A model generated the notes under the pieces. That model worked only from the letters and a program-made list of their open reading frames with translations. It was not told the origin of the DNA and did not search any database. This document shows positions 45,894 to 58,392 of a stretch of 64,000 nt of DNA, piece by piece. The position numbers and the translations under genes are program-made. The stretch is from Miscanthus floridulus. Lineage: Eukaryota; Streptophyta; Magnoliopsida; Poales; Poaceae. How positions within the stretch are numbered: the stretch's first letter is position 1; the number at the start of each line of letters is the position of its first letter. The stretch spans positions 33,746,536 through 33,810,535 of the forward strand of contig NC_089593.1 in assembly GCF_019320115.1 (NCBI RefSeq). The letters are read 5' to 3'.

Positions 45894-47142
45894 TATTAGA
45901 AGACAGCAAAAGACAACACAAAAGTATTATCCCCATCAACTACTTAGGTTGTGGACAAGGAAAAACAAGGCACTCAACTCTCAAGCGTCTTACCACGGTC
46001 TTACAAGTGTTCTTACCAAAGCAACAGGCGGTGCAATCGGTCGGTGACTGTGATACCATTGTAGCTTGAGTGTAACAGTTGCAAGGCGAACCTGTACTTG
46101 GTTAGAAGAAAGTGGAGCTTGGACAGGCACAATATAGTAGCAAGGAATAGCAATATTCGCCACTGAATAGCAAAGCTGAATAAGTATCCCAAGTACTTGT
46201 CTTAGTTGCTGGCCTATTCACGTTCCAAGTACCAGATGTATCAAGTGATGTGAACAGCAGGAATATGATTAGGAACAAGACGGAAATCAGCACACGCAAA
46301 TACAGCTCAAATGGCGCTCTCTATGTGCTCTTCTAGATATTGTTCCACTTTTGTCCCTTCTCTTTTTTTCTCTATTTTTGGGCTGTCGTTGTTTTTTTGG
46401 GATTCTTTGACTTTTTCTTTTTATTTTTTTTCATATTTTTTCTTCACTTAGGAGCACAAAAGAAGTAACCATAGAAAATATGAGCTTAAACAAATGAAAG
46501 GCGTGGCCTGTGAAAAATTCAGAAGACGTGCTCAAAATTGATAAAAAGCTTGTGACCACGAAAATAGGATCTTTTGACCAGTTTTTGGCCAAAATAAAAT
46601 TTTCCGAACCCGACAAAGTGAGGGATGAGCAGATCCAAAAAAAATTTCTAATCGATTTTGATATATGGAATGTCAAAATCCGAGTTCGTATGCGAAAACT
46701 AGACCAGTTTTGAGAACGGACTCCGAATTAGAGGACAAAGCGGGAACAATGCACGCAAAAGTTGTTGCGGCGGCTATAGATAGATGCAAACAGTGAAGAT
46801 AAGTGTAACAATTTAGATGGCGTGGACTAGGGTTTGATGGATACAAAGAAAACACAGCAAGACTTGAAGGTGTTCACGGATTATGATGAAAAGCAAAGGG
46901 AACGACACAAACTGGACTAAAAAACAATCTAAAACCAGCAACCAGAACTTGCCCTAGGACACAAACTCAATAACACGAAACAGAGACGAAATTGCATGGC
47001 ACAATGAGGCTATAGGACAGGGAATATGAGGCGGTGTATATTTTTCTGGCTTTTTGAGGACTATAGGTAAAACAAAAACAGTAACAGTTTAAAAGGTAAA
47101 ATAAAAGTATACCTAACGGGCAACAAGGTCTCTGATGCCACT

Positions 47143-48013
47143 TGATGTAGACAAGGCCCGATCTTCCGATAGGTACGATAGCGTCGATTAGTGGAGACTC
47201 GACGTTCACGATCTAGGCTTCGAACCAAGACTGATTCGGACCTCGCAATCATTACACCACTGCTCCGTTGGTTATCAACCACGCGAACGCAATGGACCTC
47301 GTCGAGAAGGCTTTCCTGCAAGCCAATCGACAACACAAGCAAGAACAGGATGAACGCAATATGAAATTGCAAATAAATATGAGGCTTATGGTAACGAGAA
47401 GGAGTTCAAGTCTTTATTCGAAAGGACTAATCGCCACAGGCGAACAAGATCAAGAACAGAGGCCCTAGTTCACAGCAAGCAGCCTTGGCGGCATAGTTGC
47501 AGCAAAACAATGTCTGTTTCATGAGAAAATCAAGAACTAAATAAAACCCAAACCCTAAGGAGAGTGATGGTTGCTAATTATAGAGTCTTGGCCGTCACCC
47601 CCTGGACGCGCCCCTAATGGGCCCAAACACGATACACGGTGCAACGGACCAAAAGACGGTGTCACAGCACCCTGGCAGATTCTGGACGCTGACTTGTTTC
47701 AACGATTCCCATTGATTCCAAAGGGCTTTTGATGTGAGACCACTTGCATTGGCTTCCTTATCTAATTAGCTTTCCATCCATATGTGGATAGTCAAAAACA
47801 GAGTCCAGACGCACCCGTGTGACCAGTTTTATGATAGACTGGTCCTGAAACCCGAGATGGGCTCGAACTTGAGTTGCTTTGGGCCTCCACCTCGGTGACT
47901 TAAACCGAATTAGCCTTGGGCCTCCTTCTTGACTTGGACACCCTTGCTGGCCTCCTACCCCTCCATACCATGCGCCAAACATGGTCGTATGCATGGGTGT
48001 CATGTCCTCATCA
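47143..48013 (-). repeat. 5' LTR of the non-autonomous gypsy-like element
   Basis: It starts TGATGTAGAC at 47143 and ends CATCA at 48013 in plus orientation. The adjoining PBS on its left identifies it as the 5' LTR. Confidence 0.8.
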
Positions 48014-48016
48014 GAG

Positions 48017-51000
48017 ATGGATACCTCTAGGCCTCCACACTTTGACGGCACTAACTTCCCCTACTATAAAGCTAGAATGGCTTGTCACCTTGAGGCAGTA
48101 GATTTGGGTGTTTGGAGAGTCACTTGTGATGGGATGAAACCCATTAAGAATCCCGATAAACCCACTAAGAGTGAAGAAAAAGAAATTCATTTTAATGCTA
48201 GAGCTAAAAATTGCTTGTTTGAATCTTTTAGCATGGATGTGTTTAACCAAGTGTTCACTTTAAATACGGCATATGAAATTTGGTTAAAACTCCAAGAGCT
48301 CCATGATGGCACAACTAATGTCCATGAGCAAAAACATTGTCTAGCTTAACAAAATTATGATTCCTTTAAAATGAATGATGGTGAGCTTGTTCATGATATG
48401 TATTCTCGTTTGAATCTAATTATCAATGAGCTCCATTCAATAGGATTAACGAAGCTAGATGATGCGGACATCATAAGGAAGATCATCTCCATGCTACCAC
48501 AAAAGAAATATGCAAGCATCATCACCATCCTTCACAACATGGAGGACTTGAGCACATGACCCCAGCCATAGTCATCGGCAACATAGTGGCATTTGAAATA
48601 TCACGGAAGATGGGTCAAGAAGAAGCCTCATCATCAAGCAAATGCAAAGCTCTCACATGTAGTGAGAAAAAGAAGTTGAAGGGCAAACAAGTTGAGACAA
48701 GCTCAAGCTCAAGCTCCTCAACTGAAGATGAAGAAGATGATGATGATGATGATCATGATCATGATGAAGATTCAAGTGATGATGATCAATCTTCCTCCTC
48801 CACCTCTGACCTTGATGAAGAATCAATCAAACTTATCAACAAGGTGGAGAAGATGATCCAAAGGCTCAATGTCAAGGGTGTGCCCATCCAAATTCAAGAT
48901 TTCATCTTCACCAATCAAAGAAATGAGCAAAGAAAGAAAGGATGCTATGGATGTGGCGAGTTGGGGCACTTTGTGGAAGTTTGCCTAAACAAGCCCACAA
49001 CCAATACAAAGAAGAAGGCATGCAAAGACAAAGCCCTCACATAAATAAGGTCATGGGATGATTCTTCAAGTGAAGAAGAAGACCATCACAAGAGGCGAGG
49101 CAACAAGCACTCATCATCAAGCTCTTCTCGTGTGTGCCTTATGGCATGAGGTAACAAAAGCTCATCCTCTAGTGAGAGTGATAGTGATGATGAAATGCCT
49201 TCTCTTAATTAACTTGTGTAAGAAAATCTTAAATATGCTAAGGCTTGCACTAGCCAACAAAAGAAGCTAAAAAAATTGCATGAAAAGCTAGATAGTTCAC
49301 AAGAAGCATATAAAACCTTACTTGAACAATATGAGACATTTGCTAATCTCAATATTGAACTATCTACTAAAATTGAGCAACTTGAGGCTAGTGCAACAAC
49401 AAATGCATGCACAATCAATGATGAGCAACTTGTAAAGAAAAATGAAAAAATAAAAGAAAAGTTAGCTAGCTTACAAGATGCTTATAAAAGTTTGCTTGCT
49501 AAAATGGAAACCATGTGCAAACATTGTGTCGGGTTCATAAACCCGAGGTCCCTAATGGGACCGCTTCCCGACAAAAGCTCAGCCCAGCAGATGACATTAC
49601 AAACGACGCACAACTCCTAGGCCGGCCCAGATACCTAACAATAGGCCGGAAGAGTAGTCTAGTCTCCGACCAGAAGGCCTGCCCAAGAAGGGCACGACGT
49701 TTGCTTCTGACTCCAACCCGCTTCTTCGACTGGAAGGCCTGGCCAACGCCTGCTTCTGACTCCGACCCGCTTCTCCAACCGGGGATACACTGAACCTCTG
49801 CTTACAGCTCTCCTCTGACTGGCATAGTCGGAGCCAACTAGGACCAACCGACCAGGGACGCCCGCTCAGTGAGGACCCAGGAAATGGGCGGAGCAAGTAA
49901 GGCAGGGCGCTCAAGTCAACCGCAATACCAAGGACCGTACCCTGCACACCTGTAGGACAGTACCACCAGACCATGTTAGAAGGGTGCTCTACAACCTTCC
50001 AAACATGTCAGAACACGAACAATGTTGTGGGCGCCGCCATTTGTCCTATAGTATGGTGGGCACCGACATTGGTCCTACAGTATGGTAGGTGCCAACATTT
50101 GCCATACCAGAAGAACACGGTGGAGCTTGCCATATCATCTGGGTGTCAACAGTATTGTGGGCGCCGACAAATCGTCTTGTACCCAATGGTGTGGGTAATA
50201 AGACTAGGTAGCACATGCGCTCTCTTTCTCTCACTCTCTGTCTCTTGTTAGGCCATCCCCTTCATCTATAAAAGGGGATGCACCCTCTTCCAACAAGGGG
50301 ATGATCGATTCGGACAACCACAAACAACAACAGACGATAGACGGATCATTCCGACTCACTCTCTGCTAGCTTTAGACATTCTAAATCCACACAGAGCGCA
50401 TGCACCAATACTTAGTGCACGAGGAGCTCTCGTCACTCTTGGCCCTTCAGTCCAGAGTCCGATCGGACCTCTAATACCCTCCATCTTACTCCCATTTGTT
50501 TGTAACCCCACAGCAAACTTCGAGCACCTGGGCTCAGGAATAAAGTCACCGACCAACTCGAACTGGACGTAGGGCACATTGCCTGAACTAGTATAAACCC
50601 TGTGTCATTGAGTGCTAGGCTACATCCGATCACAACGTATGGCAAAATGACAAATATTTACTAGTTGGTCACTTTTCACACCGACACATTGTGATGAGTT
50701 AACTAATAAAGTTGCTAATCTTTAAGCCATCGGTACAACCCTCACCAAGGCACCTAAAATGAAAAGTTCTATCTTTGACATACCTAAAAAGGATGCTTCT
50801 ACTTCTTGCAATGATTTATGTTTAGACTCACCCTTGTACAACCAAGTTTGTGTTGAGAAAGTTGTTGTAGATACATGCACACAAGAGGTCGCAATGGAGA
50901 ATGAGCAACTCAAGCAAGAAGTTGGTCGCCTTACCAAGGACTTGACTCAAGTAAAAGGCAAAACGGAGCAAGCCCAACATCATCAAGATAACACCGTTAA

Positions 51001-51330
51001 GGAAGTGAAGAAGCTTGATGAAGGACAAACCATGGTTTGCTACATGTGCCACAAGGAAGTCCTATGAGTGCAAGGTGAAGAATGAGGGAGGAGCTAAGAA
51101 GAAAGAGAAAAACAAAAAGGAAACAAGCATGCTCTCCAACACCTACACCAACAAGGTGGACAAATAGGCCTCCATACCTTATCTCTTGAAGAAGAAGAAA
51201 AATGACAAGGTGGTGGCCATCAAGGTGAACAAGCAAGCCAATGTTGGGGCCAAATGCATTTGGGTGCCAAAGGAGATCATTTCCAACATGAAGAGCACAA
51301 AAAAGGTTTGGATCCCGAAAGGGAAGTGAG
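48017..51330 (+). pseudogene. Copy B gag, interrupted by a solo LTR
   Basis: ATG 48017 opens the same gag as copy A (FPYYKARMACHLEAVDLGVW). A TAA lies at 48347-48349, a frameshift near 48556 and a TAA at 49042-49044. The first CCHC knuckle is intact (CYGCGELGHFVEVC, about 48943-48985), as is the acidic tract before it (EEDDDDDDHDHDEDSSDDD). The coiled-coil part (49276-49520) ends at the solo LTR, and the frame resumes at 50692. The second knuckle is destroyed by a deletion near 51058 (CYMCHKEVL). The protein is non-functional as it stands, but it complements copy A in which parts are preserved. Confidence 0.8.
49527..50686 (+). mobile_element. Solo LTR with perfect CATTG duplication
   Basis: The 1160-bp segment begins TGTCGGGTTC and ends ACACCGACA, flanked by CATTG at 49522-49526 and 50687-50691; removing it restores the gag phrase seen in copy A. 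The first bases form a hairpin (TCGGGTT, CATA loop, AACCCGA). A TATA box CTATAAAAGG lies near 50266-50275. Orientation is inferred from the TATA box. It is the product of recombination between the two LTRs of a former full element. Confidence 0.85.
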
Positions 51331-52594
51331 AAGTCCGATGGACTTTGGGGAATTTGGAGACTTGGCAAAGTATGGGTGCATTTCATGGGGTGCATCATTA
51401 TGGACAAGGTAATTGCCAAGTGGGTTTGTGAATACTATGGACCCAAATTCCCCTTCCCATGTTATGTAACTAGATTTAATTTCTTGCAATTTCAATTAGC
51501 ATCTAGTTCATTTTCATGCCTTGGTCTACATTTGCATGTTTAATCTTTTATCTTGCATACACTAGGTATATCTTATGGTAGGCTTGCTCGGTTTCACTCT
51601 GAACCCTTGGAGCAAACCTACATGGTTTAAATTGTTTAGGAGCATGGCACATCGCTTGTTTTACAATTGTTCATCTAATATGTGCCAAAGTCTAAATTGT
51701 AGATAATTTCTCTCGAATATCTCTTTCGAAAATGATTCTCACATTCATGTGATGTCATCTTTCAAGTGGTATTTTTTATTCTAAAATCAATGTGCATGTC
51801 TCCTACAAGTATTCCATACTTGTGTGCACAAATTTAGGGGGAGGTTACTCTACAAGTTGGATGCTTTGAGACTAACACCTTTTCAAACTTATCATGTATG
51901 TAGTAGTCTCATTGCAAGGAAAATGGTGTCCCCGGAGTTAAGCATCATACTTCAAATATCCACCACCTATTGCTAGTGGTACAAATCAAATTGGTTTCCA
52001 CATGTGATATTTCTAAACTGATATCATCATGTTGATTCCACTTTGGTATTTATATGCTTTCTCCATGCATTATATAGATTAAACTCCCTTGAGCATTAAT
52101 TTGCCAATTATGCATAAACTACATTCTTTATCATATGTATGCATATTTTTAGGGGGAGCTTAGTCTATGTAATGTGAGAGTCAAATTTTGTGACCTATTC
52201 CACTCCACATACAAAGGATCACAAAGTTTGACCCTCCCTTGTGCTACTAATGTCTTCCTTTTTGGTGTTTAATTCCAAAGAGGGAGAATTTGTAGGATCA
52301 AAAGCAAGCCCGATCATAAAAATTTACAAGTGGTAATGGTCCGAGAAAGGGAGGATTGTGGATTATGGAGTTAGGGGGAGGCTTAAATGCCACATGGGGA
52401 CATTTGCAAGGGCAAGATAAGTTTCCAAAGATGTTTACCTATGGTATGCATTAGCTTACATGTGGTATCTTTTAGCATCATATAACCTTGCCCTTTGCAT
52501 TGCATCCTAGCAAGTAAATAATTTTTAAATTCCAAAATTTTTATTATTTGCTTGTTTTGGTCGTATTGTTATCAATCACCAAAAACGGGGAGAT
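51331..52594 (+). other. Copy B 3' non-coding region
   Basis: It corresponds to copy A 13930-15192. Purine boxes lie near 51836, 52152, 52285 and 52582; the last ('aaaaacggggagat') is the polypurine tract with one G-to-C change. No pol domain is present. Confidence 0.6.
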
Positions 52595-54133
52595 TGTAAG
52601 GAAAATGGACCCTAGGCCCATTTACTTTGGATTTTGGTGTTTGATGACCAACATAACTAAATTGGACTAATGAATTTGCAAGTAATTGTTTTGTAGTTCA
52701 ATAGGGTGCAAGACGTGACTTGGACGAAGGAGACATGATGATCCCACGATCAACACCATAAGCAAGACCCTAGAAGCACAAGAGAAGACCCAAGATATCA
52801 AGCAAAGTCCAAGCACGAAGATGGGAACCTAACCAGACGCAAGATCGCAAAGCAACGAGTTTGGCAGAGGTGACCGGACGCGGCCCCATGAGGACCGAAC
52901 ATGTCCAATCAGTTGCTCGGCAACAACAGGCATCAGCAGCAGTGACCGGACGCTGAGCGAAGCAGTGACCTGATGCACCAATGACACTGTTCTTCATCAC
53001 GGCAATGTTTTCAGCATGACTGGACGCAGCGGCACTGGATGACCGAACGCACAAAGTGTAGTGTCCGATCATATCCAAAGAGGTTCTAGAGCGGCAGAAT
53101 TGCGACCGGACGAGTCTGGTCGATGATGACCGGACTCGGTAGTGCGTCCAATCTCTACACACGCGCTCAATGGTCGGGATGACCAGACGCGTCCGGTCAG
53201 CACAATAGCAGCGTCTGGTCAGTAGCAGAAAGCTAGGTTTCATCCCCAATGGCTACTTTCTCCATGGGGCTTATAAATTGACCCCCGAACCAGCCATTTG
53301 AGTTGTAGAGAGCTGAGGAAACATACTAAGGGTGTTGATACATCATTTTAGTGATCTCCACTTGCATAGTGCTTAGTGATTCATTAGGTGATTAGCGTAG
53401 GTGCTTTTGAAGTGCTTAGGTTGATTAGACCACCACTTATGTGCTTGCTCAAGGTTTAGGCCTAGTGTTTAGTGAGGTTTGTATACCTCTTACCACTTGG
53501 TGCTTGCGCGCACCATTGTTGTACATTGGAGGGGTTTGTAGTCTTGCGAGACCACACCAACTGCGTTTGTGGTGTGGCCACCACCGTATACCGGAGGGAA
53601 CAAGGCCCGCGGCGTTTTAGCCGGAAGCTTGATAGTGAAGACGGCGGGGAGCGATTTGGGAGAGGCTTTGCCACGAGTGGCTTAACTAGAGACCCGCTTG
53701 CGTGTGGGGAAGGCCCGGGGCTATCCATGGAGATACCCGACCGGGAGCTTGGCCCTTGCGAGGGATTCCTTGCGAGGGGCTCCAACGAGGACTAAGGGGA
53801 AACTTGCGTTCTTCACGATACCTCGGTAAAATACCGGAGTCAGCATATCTCTACCTTACCCTTTAGCTTCCGCATTTACATTGCAATCTTGGTTTGTGCT
53901 TTACTTTCCTAGATTAGTGATAGGCTAGTTGATAGGTTTAGAACCTAGGTTGCATAACTCCTTTTTGCGGTAGAGATAGCAACACACTAGCAAAACCATA
54001 GTTGCACATTTAGATAGTTTATCTTTTGCATAGGTTTTTGCTAAGGATAAAAAAAGAGGCCATAGTTTAGAGTTAGAGTTTTTAGTTGCCTAATTCACCC
54101 CCCCCCCCTCTTAGATATCATGGTCCCTTTTCA
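52595..54133 (+). repeat. 3' LTR of copy B
   Basis: It begins TGTAAGGAAAATGGACC and ends CCCTTTTCA, then runs directly into a second PBS. The palindrome GACCAGACGCGTCCGGTC is at 53181-53198. Minus frame 52770-53249 is an LTR accident. Confidence 0.85.
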
Positions 54134-54261
54134 AGTGGCATCAGAGATAGTTGGCTCAATTTGGACCTTTGGCTTCACCACCGTTCAGCCGATGTTATTT
54201 AGAGTTAGAGTTTTAGGTTGTCTAATTCACCCCCCCCTCTTAGGCATCCCGGTCCCTTTCA
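54134..54261 (+). repeat. Internal start stub fused to a third LTR end
   Basis: Bases 54134-54203 repeat the PBS and leader (43642-43713). At a shared 'tttagag' the sequence jumps to the last ~60 bp of an LTR ('ttagagttttaggttg' ... 'ggtccctttca'), ending next to the CTGGT duplication. It is the trimmed remnant of a second internal region and third LTR. Confidence 0.85.
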
Positions 54262-54433
54262 CTGGTCTATGGTTCAAACCAGGACTAATGGTCGCCTTTC
54301 AATCCCAGTTGGAACCACCAACCAGGACAAAAGGTCCGCTGGCCTTTTGTCTCGGGTTTTGGCTCCAACCGAGACTAGAGGTTGATCCTTTAGTCCCGGT
54401 AGGCTTCACCAACCAGGACTAGACGTCCCCACC

Positions 54434-54441
54434 TATGTATA
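54434..54441 (+). promoter_or_regulatory. Putative TATA box of the first CACTA-borne gene
   Basis: TATGTATA follows a block of 'tagtcccgg'-type repeats. A leader with a possible donor 'aaag/gttagtaac' at about 54581 follows, and the ATG is at 54957. The second gene has the same order of repeats, TATA and leader. Confidence 0.35.
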
Positions 54442-54956
54442 CCCACTTCCACACCTGTCCCCCAAGCCCAAGACATAGGTCAAATCTTTGGTCTTTGCTT
54501 GTGCGCCTATGTTCATCCATGTTCTTTCTTGGGGGAGCAAGTTCTTGCTCTCGGCCGTCAGCTTCATCTTCAATCTTCTAAAGGTTAGTAACTTCATCTT
54601 CTAATCTTTCATTGCTAATAATGTAGATCATTTCATGGTTTAGTAATAAGCTAGAAATATGTGTTTTTTAATTAGGAATAATAATGGTGGATTTTATTTT
54701 TATTTATACATCATTTCTACGTAACCTTAAGCATTTATAGTTTTCTAGATCCTTGTTAGCAACATTATTTCTTGATCAGAGTTAATAATCATTAAAAAAT
54801 TGCGTGCAAAATATTTAAGTTTACTTGGCATGCATATATATATATCTTGATGATTTATTTTTTATATGTTTCTTTAATATATATTGTTGCATGGTATATT
54901 TATATGGGGGTTCTATATTTATTGGGATGCTTTTTTAGTTTTTTTGGTTACGACGA

Positions 54957-55935
54957 ATGGCAGCGGACTTCCCTAGTCACAAGAACCAGGTATCCACCCT
55001 AGCAATTTTTCATTTGCGCCATTGCCAGATAGGGTCGTTCCGCGTCACCCTGACCCATCAATAGTATGGAATATTTTAAGTTTTAAGTGCTAATATAATT
55101 TTTGCATATATACATTCATTCATAACAAGATTGTTACATATGTCACAGACTATAAAACCGGTCAAGTGGCTGGAAGCACCACTATAGCTACTCGGGGTGT
55201 GGGGACATCTTCAAGACGGCAACAAGGGCGGTTGTGAATGATGAAGGTGGTGAGTTATGGATGTGTTGTCTCTCCTTCGACATCCCCATTAGGTACAATA
55301 ATGAGGTGCGTCAGAACATCGTGCAGACTGGATGACAGTCGTCGACCAAGATAGGCACCTAGATCGATGCCGTGCTACTTTTTTTGCAGGCAATTGAGCG
55401 AATTGGCTACTGTATGCCTGATTTTTTGTTCTTGAAGATAGAAGCTTTACGTCAGCATAGTCTGGATATGCCATGAGTAAGCGAGAGGCATGCGACATTC
55501 AATCATATGGATGTGGTATGTCGTGTATGATATAAGAGTAATGTTTATGATTCTTATTATTATATGAGCGTTTCTTGATATTTTTTGTTTGTCCGCTTAC
55601 AGATTTTGCTCTATGATTTCACCTATGCTACATGTGGCTTGCAGCCCATTCTCGCGCAAGCTATTAAGCGATTGGGGTACGCCTGGGACTTCGTGAAAGT
55701 GATGGGCCAGAGGACGACAGCTGATATCTAGTATTGCGTTAGATTTTGGCAGAACCAGGCCATCGATAGTCCGTTAGTAGGCTACATCTATGAGATGCCA
55801 TATCCTCGGCGTTGTGAGGCAATGGAGAGTGTTTTAGTACGGGCCTTGCATTACATAGACAATGACCGTGGTTACATAATCCGAGACATATACTACTGGT
55901 ATTGGAGACAGGCTAGGGTTGCAGCCGGTTTGTAG
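54957..55935 (+). pseudogene. First copy of an unrecognised gene family inside the CACTA
   Basis: Proposed exons are 54957-54989 (MAADFPSHKNQ, then donor GTATCC), about 55149-55515 and 55603-55935, with acceptors 'tgtcacag' and 'cgcttacag'. Exon 2 contains KTATRAVVNDEGGELWMCCL, SFDIPIRYNNEV and IERIGYCMPDFLFLKI; exon 3 contains YDFTYATCGLQPILAQAIKR and LGYAWDFVKVMG and ends at TAG 55933-55935. Stops in exon 2 (after IVQTG and IGT) and in exon 3 (55729-55731) break it. The same segment order occurs in the gene at 58393-59391: D-(E/N)-G.. , (I/L)GY..P..F, YD.TY..C....IL.Q....LGY.W. Function is unknown. It may be a captured host gene or a CACTA accessory gene. Confidence 0.5.
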
Positions 55936-56820
55936 GATCCATGTGTTAGTTAGGTTTATTCGTACTGTTATGTTTAATTAGGTTTATTCGAACGGTTATA
56001 TTTATTTTTGTTTATTTATATGGATATTTTAATTATGTTTGTATGTAAGTTAATTATGTTTCATTAGGTTTATTTGTATGGATATTATAATTATGTTTGT
56101 ATGGATTGAAATTTAACTTGTGTAGGATTAAAATGCATATGCAAATAAAAAAAATTAGAGAAATAAAAACACAAGGCATTATGTAGGAATAATAAACAAA
56201 AACAACAAAGCCCTTGCAATTCAAAATTTGATTCTAAAAAAAATGGCAACTTCAAACAACATTTTAAAGCAGTAAATAAATTCAGCTGGGAAATTCATAA
56301 ACAAAAAGTTTAAGAACTAATCAAGATCTACAACTTTTATTTTGGTCTCAAAAAGTTATACAACTTTGTAGTTGACAACTTTTTTCATTTGAAGTCATCT
56401 TGTCAAATAAAACTATGTTTGAATTTCTAAAATTTAAAATTTGAATTTATAAAATGACCTCCAATGGAGAAACAACCAATACGAAACTTGTAGATCTCAA
56501 AAAGTTATGCAACTTTTTTGTTAACAATCTTTTCATTTGAAATCATCTTGTCAAGAAAAAGTATGTTTCAATTTCTAAATTTTGAAATTTGAATTTTTAA
56601 TATGTAATTATAATTTATAGCATATGTTATTAAACATGTAACGAAACAAAAGCATTATAAGTTGTATATGAAAGCAATTTTGTATTGCAATTTTTTGAGC
56701 TATATTTTTTTACTACGCAATTTACACTCAGCCTATTTATGTTAAAGGAAATGTTAAGAACTGTTGCATGGGCGGGAAACGAAACTGCCGGGTAGGCAGC
56801 AGTTTCGCCGCGCGCCAAAA
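55936..56820. other. AT-rich spacer with a duplicated ~120 bp block
   Basis: No gene is seen. 'ctcaaaaagttatacaactt' ... 'aaaatttgaatttataaaat' (about 56345-56458) is repeated in diverged form at about 56494-56598. Such text is common in grass CACTA interiors. Confidence 0.45.
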
Positions 56821-57590
56821 TTTGGCTTTAGTCCCGGATTGGGCCACAAACCGGGACTAAAGGACTTTTAGTCGTGGTTGGTGGCCCAACCTGTGCCTAT
56901 AGGGTTCTACCGGTATATATACGGGTGTTCTTTCTTCTTCCTCCCCAAAATTTCACTCACCGCCACCGCCACGCCGCTTCTTAAATCCGCCAGGCCAACC
57001 GCGCTTGCCACCCACCCCCTCTTCCTTGTCTGCAGCCACGCTCGCCACCTGCGCCATGCGCTCGTCTCGATCTGGCACGCGCGGCCTCACCACCCATGCC
57101 GTGCGCCCGTCTCGATCCCAGGGCGCGGTGGTGCCCTCGTATCCTGCGGCCAGCCTCGCCCTCACACTCGACTTTGTGCGCGGTAACATTGTTGCTCTCG
57201 TCTCGATCCGGCCAGCTTCGCCCTTGTCCTCGTCTTACCGGTGCGTGCGGCGGCGCCCTCTTCCTCATCACCGACAGCCGGCCTTGCCATCGTCCTCAGC
57301 TCTGGCGTGTGTGGCCTTGCCCTAGTCCTCATCCTCGATCCGGTCAGCCTTGCCCTCGTCCTCTCTCCTCGGCGTGCGTGGCCTCGCCCTCGCCCTCATC
57401 CTCGATCTAGCCGGCCTCACCCTCGGCCTCGTCCTCTCTCCTCGGTGCGCGCGGCACCCTGTCCCTCATCTCCGGGTATTCGACCTCGATCGCTTCGCCT
57501 CATCCCTTCCTGCTATGTGAAACCGAGCGCTGAACATACATCACAAGTAAATGCATTGCACATATCCGAGTGGCACTCCAGGCAATTGTA
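56821..57590 (+). promoter_or_regulatory. Repeat, TATA and GC-rich leader before the second CACTA-borne gene
   Basis: 'ttagtcccggattgggcc' and 'aaaccgggactaaagg' precede GGTATATATACGGG (56911-56924). A GC-rich stretch follows (56950-57500) with a degenerate tandem unit of about 64 bp built on 'ctcatcctcgatc' and 'ctcgtcctctctcctcgg' (57310-57450). All six frames are long here because stops are rare. I read it as a leader or first intron zone rather than a coding region. Confidence 0.4.
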
Positions 57591-57901
57591 ATTTTTTTCT
57601 TAACATACTGATCATAAGGTTTAAATGGACAATTCATATTGTTGGTAGCCTTTGTTACACTAAAAGTAGACGCCAGTGGCATTGGAGGTCTAAAAAAATT
57701 TGACTCAAGGGCTGAGTAGGAGCTAGATGTTTTTTATGATATTATAGATATGGAATTAGGAACATTCTAATTATTCCTCTTATTAAAAGGTGAAGGGAAC
57801 TACACCATGAATGTAGCACTCAACCCTAACTTAATCTAATTGGCTAGCTAGCTATTTGTATTTGATCTAACTTGTAATTGCTTTAGTCATATATTTTGAT
57901 A

Positions 57902-57905
<4 letters not shown>

Positions 57906-57970
<65 letters not shown>

Positions 57971-58266
57971 CTACTACCCTGTAGCTGGCTACAAAATAAT
58001 ATAGGGAGAGTATATTCAGTAGTTAGCTATAGAATAAGTTATTTTGTAGCCACCTCTATTTACGATATTTTTTATACTTAATTTACGATAAAGTGAATAC
58101 ATATTTACGATAATTATGTTACTATAACACATGGGGATATTTACCGTAATATTATAGTAAACCACTTAGTAAGGAGTTACTATAATTATGTAAATTAGCA
58201 TAATAATTATCGTAACTCAAAGTGGCTACAGAATAAGTTATTCTATAGCCAGTTGCAGAGTAGTAG

Positions 58267-58300
<34 letters not shown>
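57906..58300. repeat. (AT)n microsatellite split by a MITE
   Basis: An AT dinucleotide run fills about 57906-57967 and continues at 58269-58300 on the other side of the MITE. Confidence 0.9.
57968..58268. mobile_element. Micron-like MITE inserted in (AT)n
   Basis: The 301-bp unit starts GAACTACTACCCTGTAGC and its other end, read inward, is AACTACTACTCTGCAACTGG, giving imperfect terminal inverted repeats of about 23 bp. It is embedded in AT repeats on both sides. MITEs that target TA microsatellites (Micron) are known from rice, and this fits that behaviour. No frame is present. Confidence 0.7.
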
Positions 58301-58302
<2 letters not shown>

Positions 58303-58392
58303 AAATTCTTATGAATATATGAATTTTGATGTATGAATTCATATATTAACCCAGTGATATGAATTTTGATATATTAACTGTAGTGAGAAGAG

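Larger units (their letters stand above)
43723..48013 (-). mobile_element. Non-autonomous Ty3/gypsy-like element in copy B
   Basis: LTRs 43723-44592 and 47143-48013 (870 and 871 bp) run TGATGTAGAC ... CTCATCA in plus orientation. A minus-strand AGTGGCATCAGAGACC next to the right LTR is an initiator-Met-type PBS, so the element points left. A purine tract (AAGAAGGAGAGGA in minus sense) abuts the left LTR. Target duplication is GGGAT (43718-43722) versus GAGAT (48014-48018), one mismatch, in the copy B gag leader. Only gag-like frames remain internally; no pol motif is seen. Confidence 0.8.
42094..54261 (+). mobile_element. Gag-only Sirevirus-like Copia element, copy B
   Basis: It is the same family as copy A. 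The 5' LTR is 42094-43641, the PBS-like TGGCATCAGAGA starts at 43644, gag spans 48017-51330 with interruptions, and the 3' LTR is 52595-54133. After the 3' LTR come a second PBS-proximal stub and an LTR end (54134-54261). The outer 5-bp duplication CTGGT is perfect (42089-42093 and 54262-54266). Pol is absent, as in copy A. Two elements are nested: a non-autonomous gypsy (43723-48013) and a solo LTR (49527-50686). Confidence 0.85.

Noticed and set aside
56953..57591. Frames of 78-116 codons rich in Arg, Pro and Ser
   Set aside because: They come from the same cause: a GC-rich degenerate repeat in the leader of the second CACTA-borne gene.
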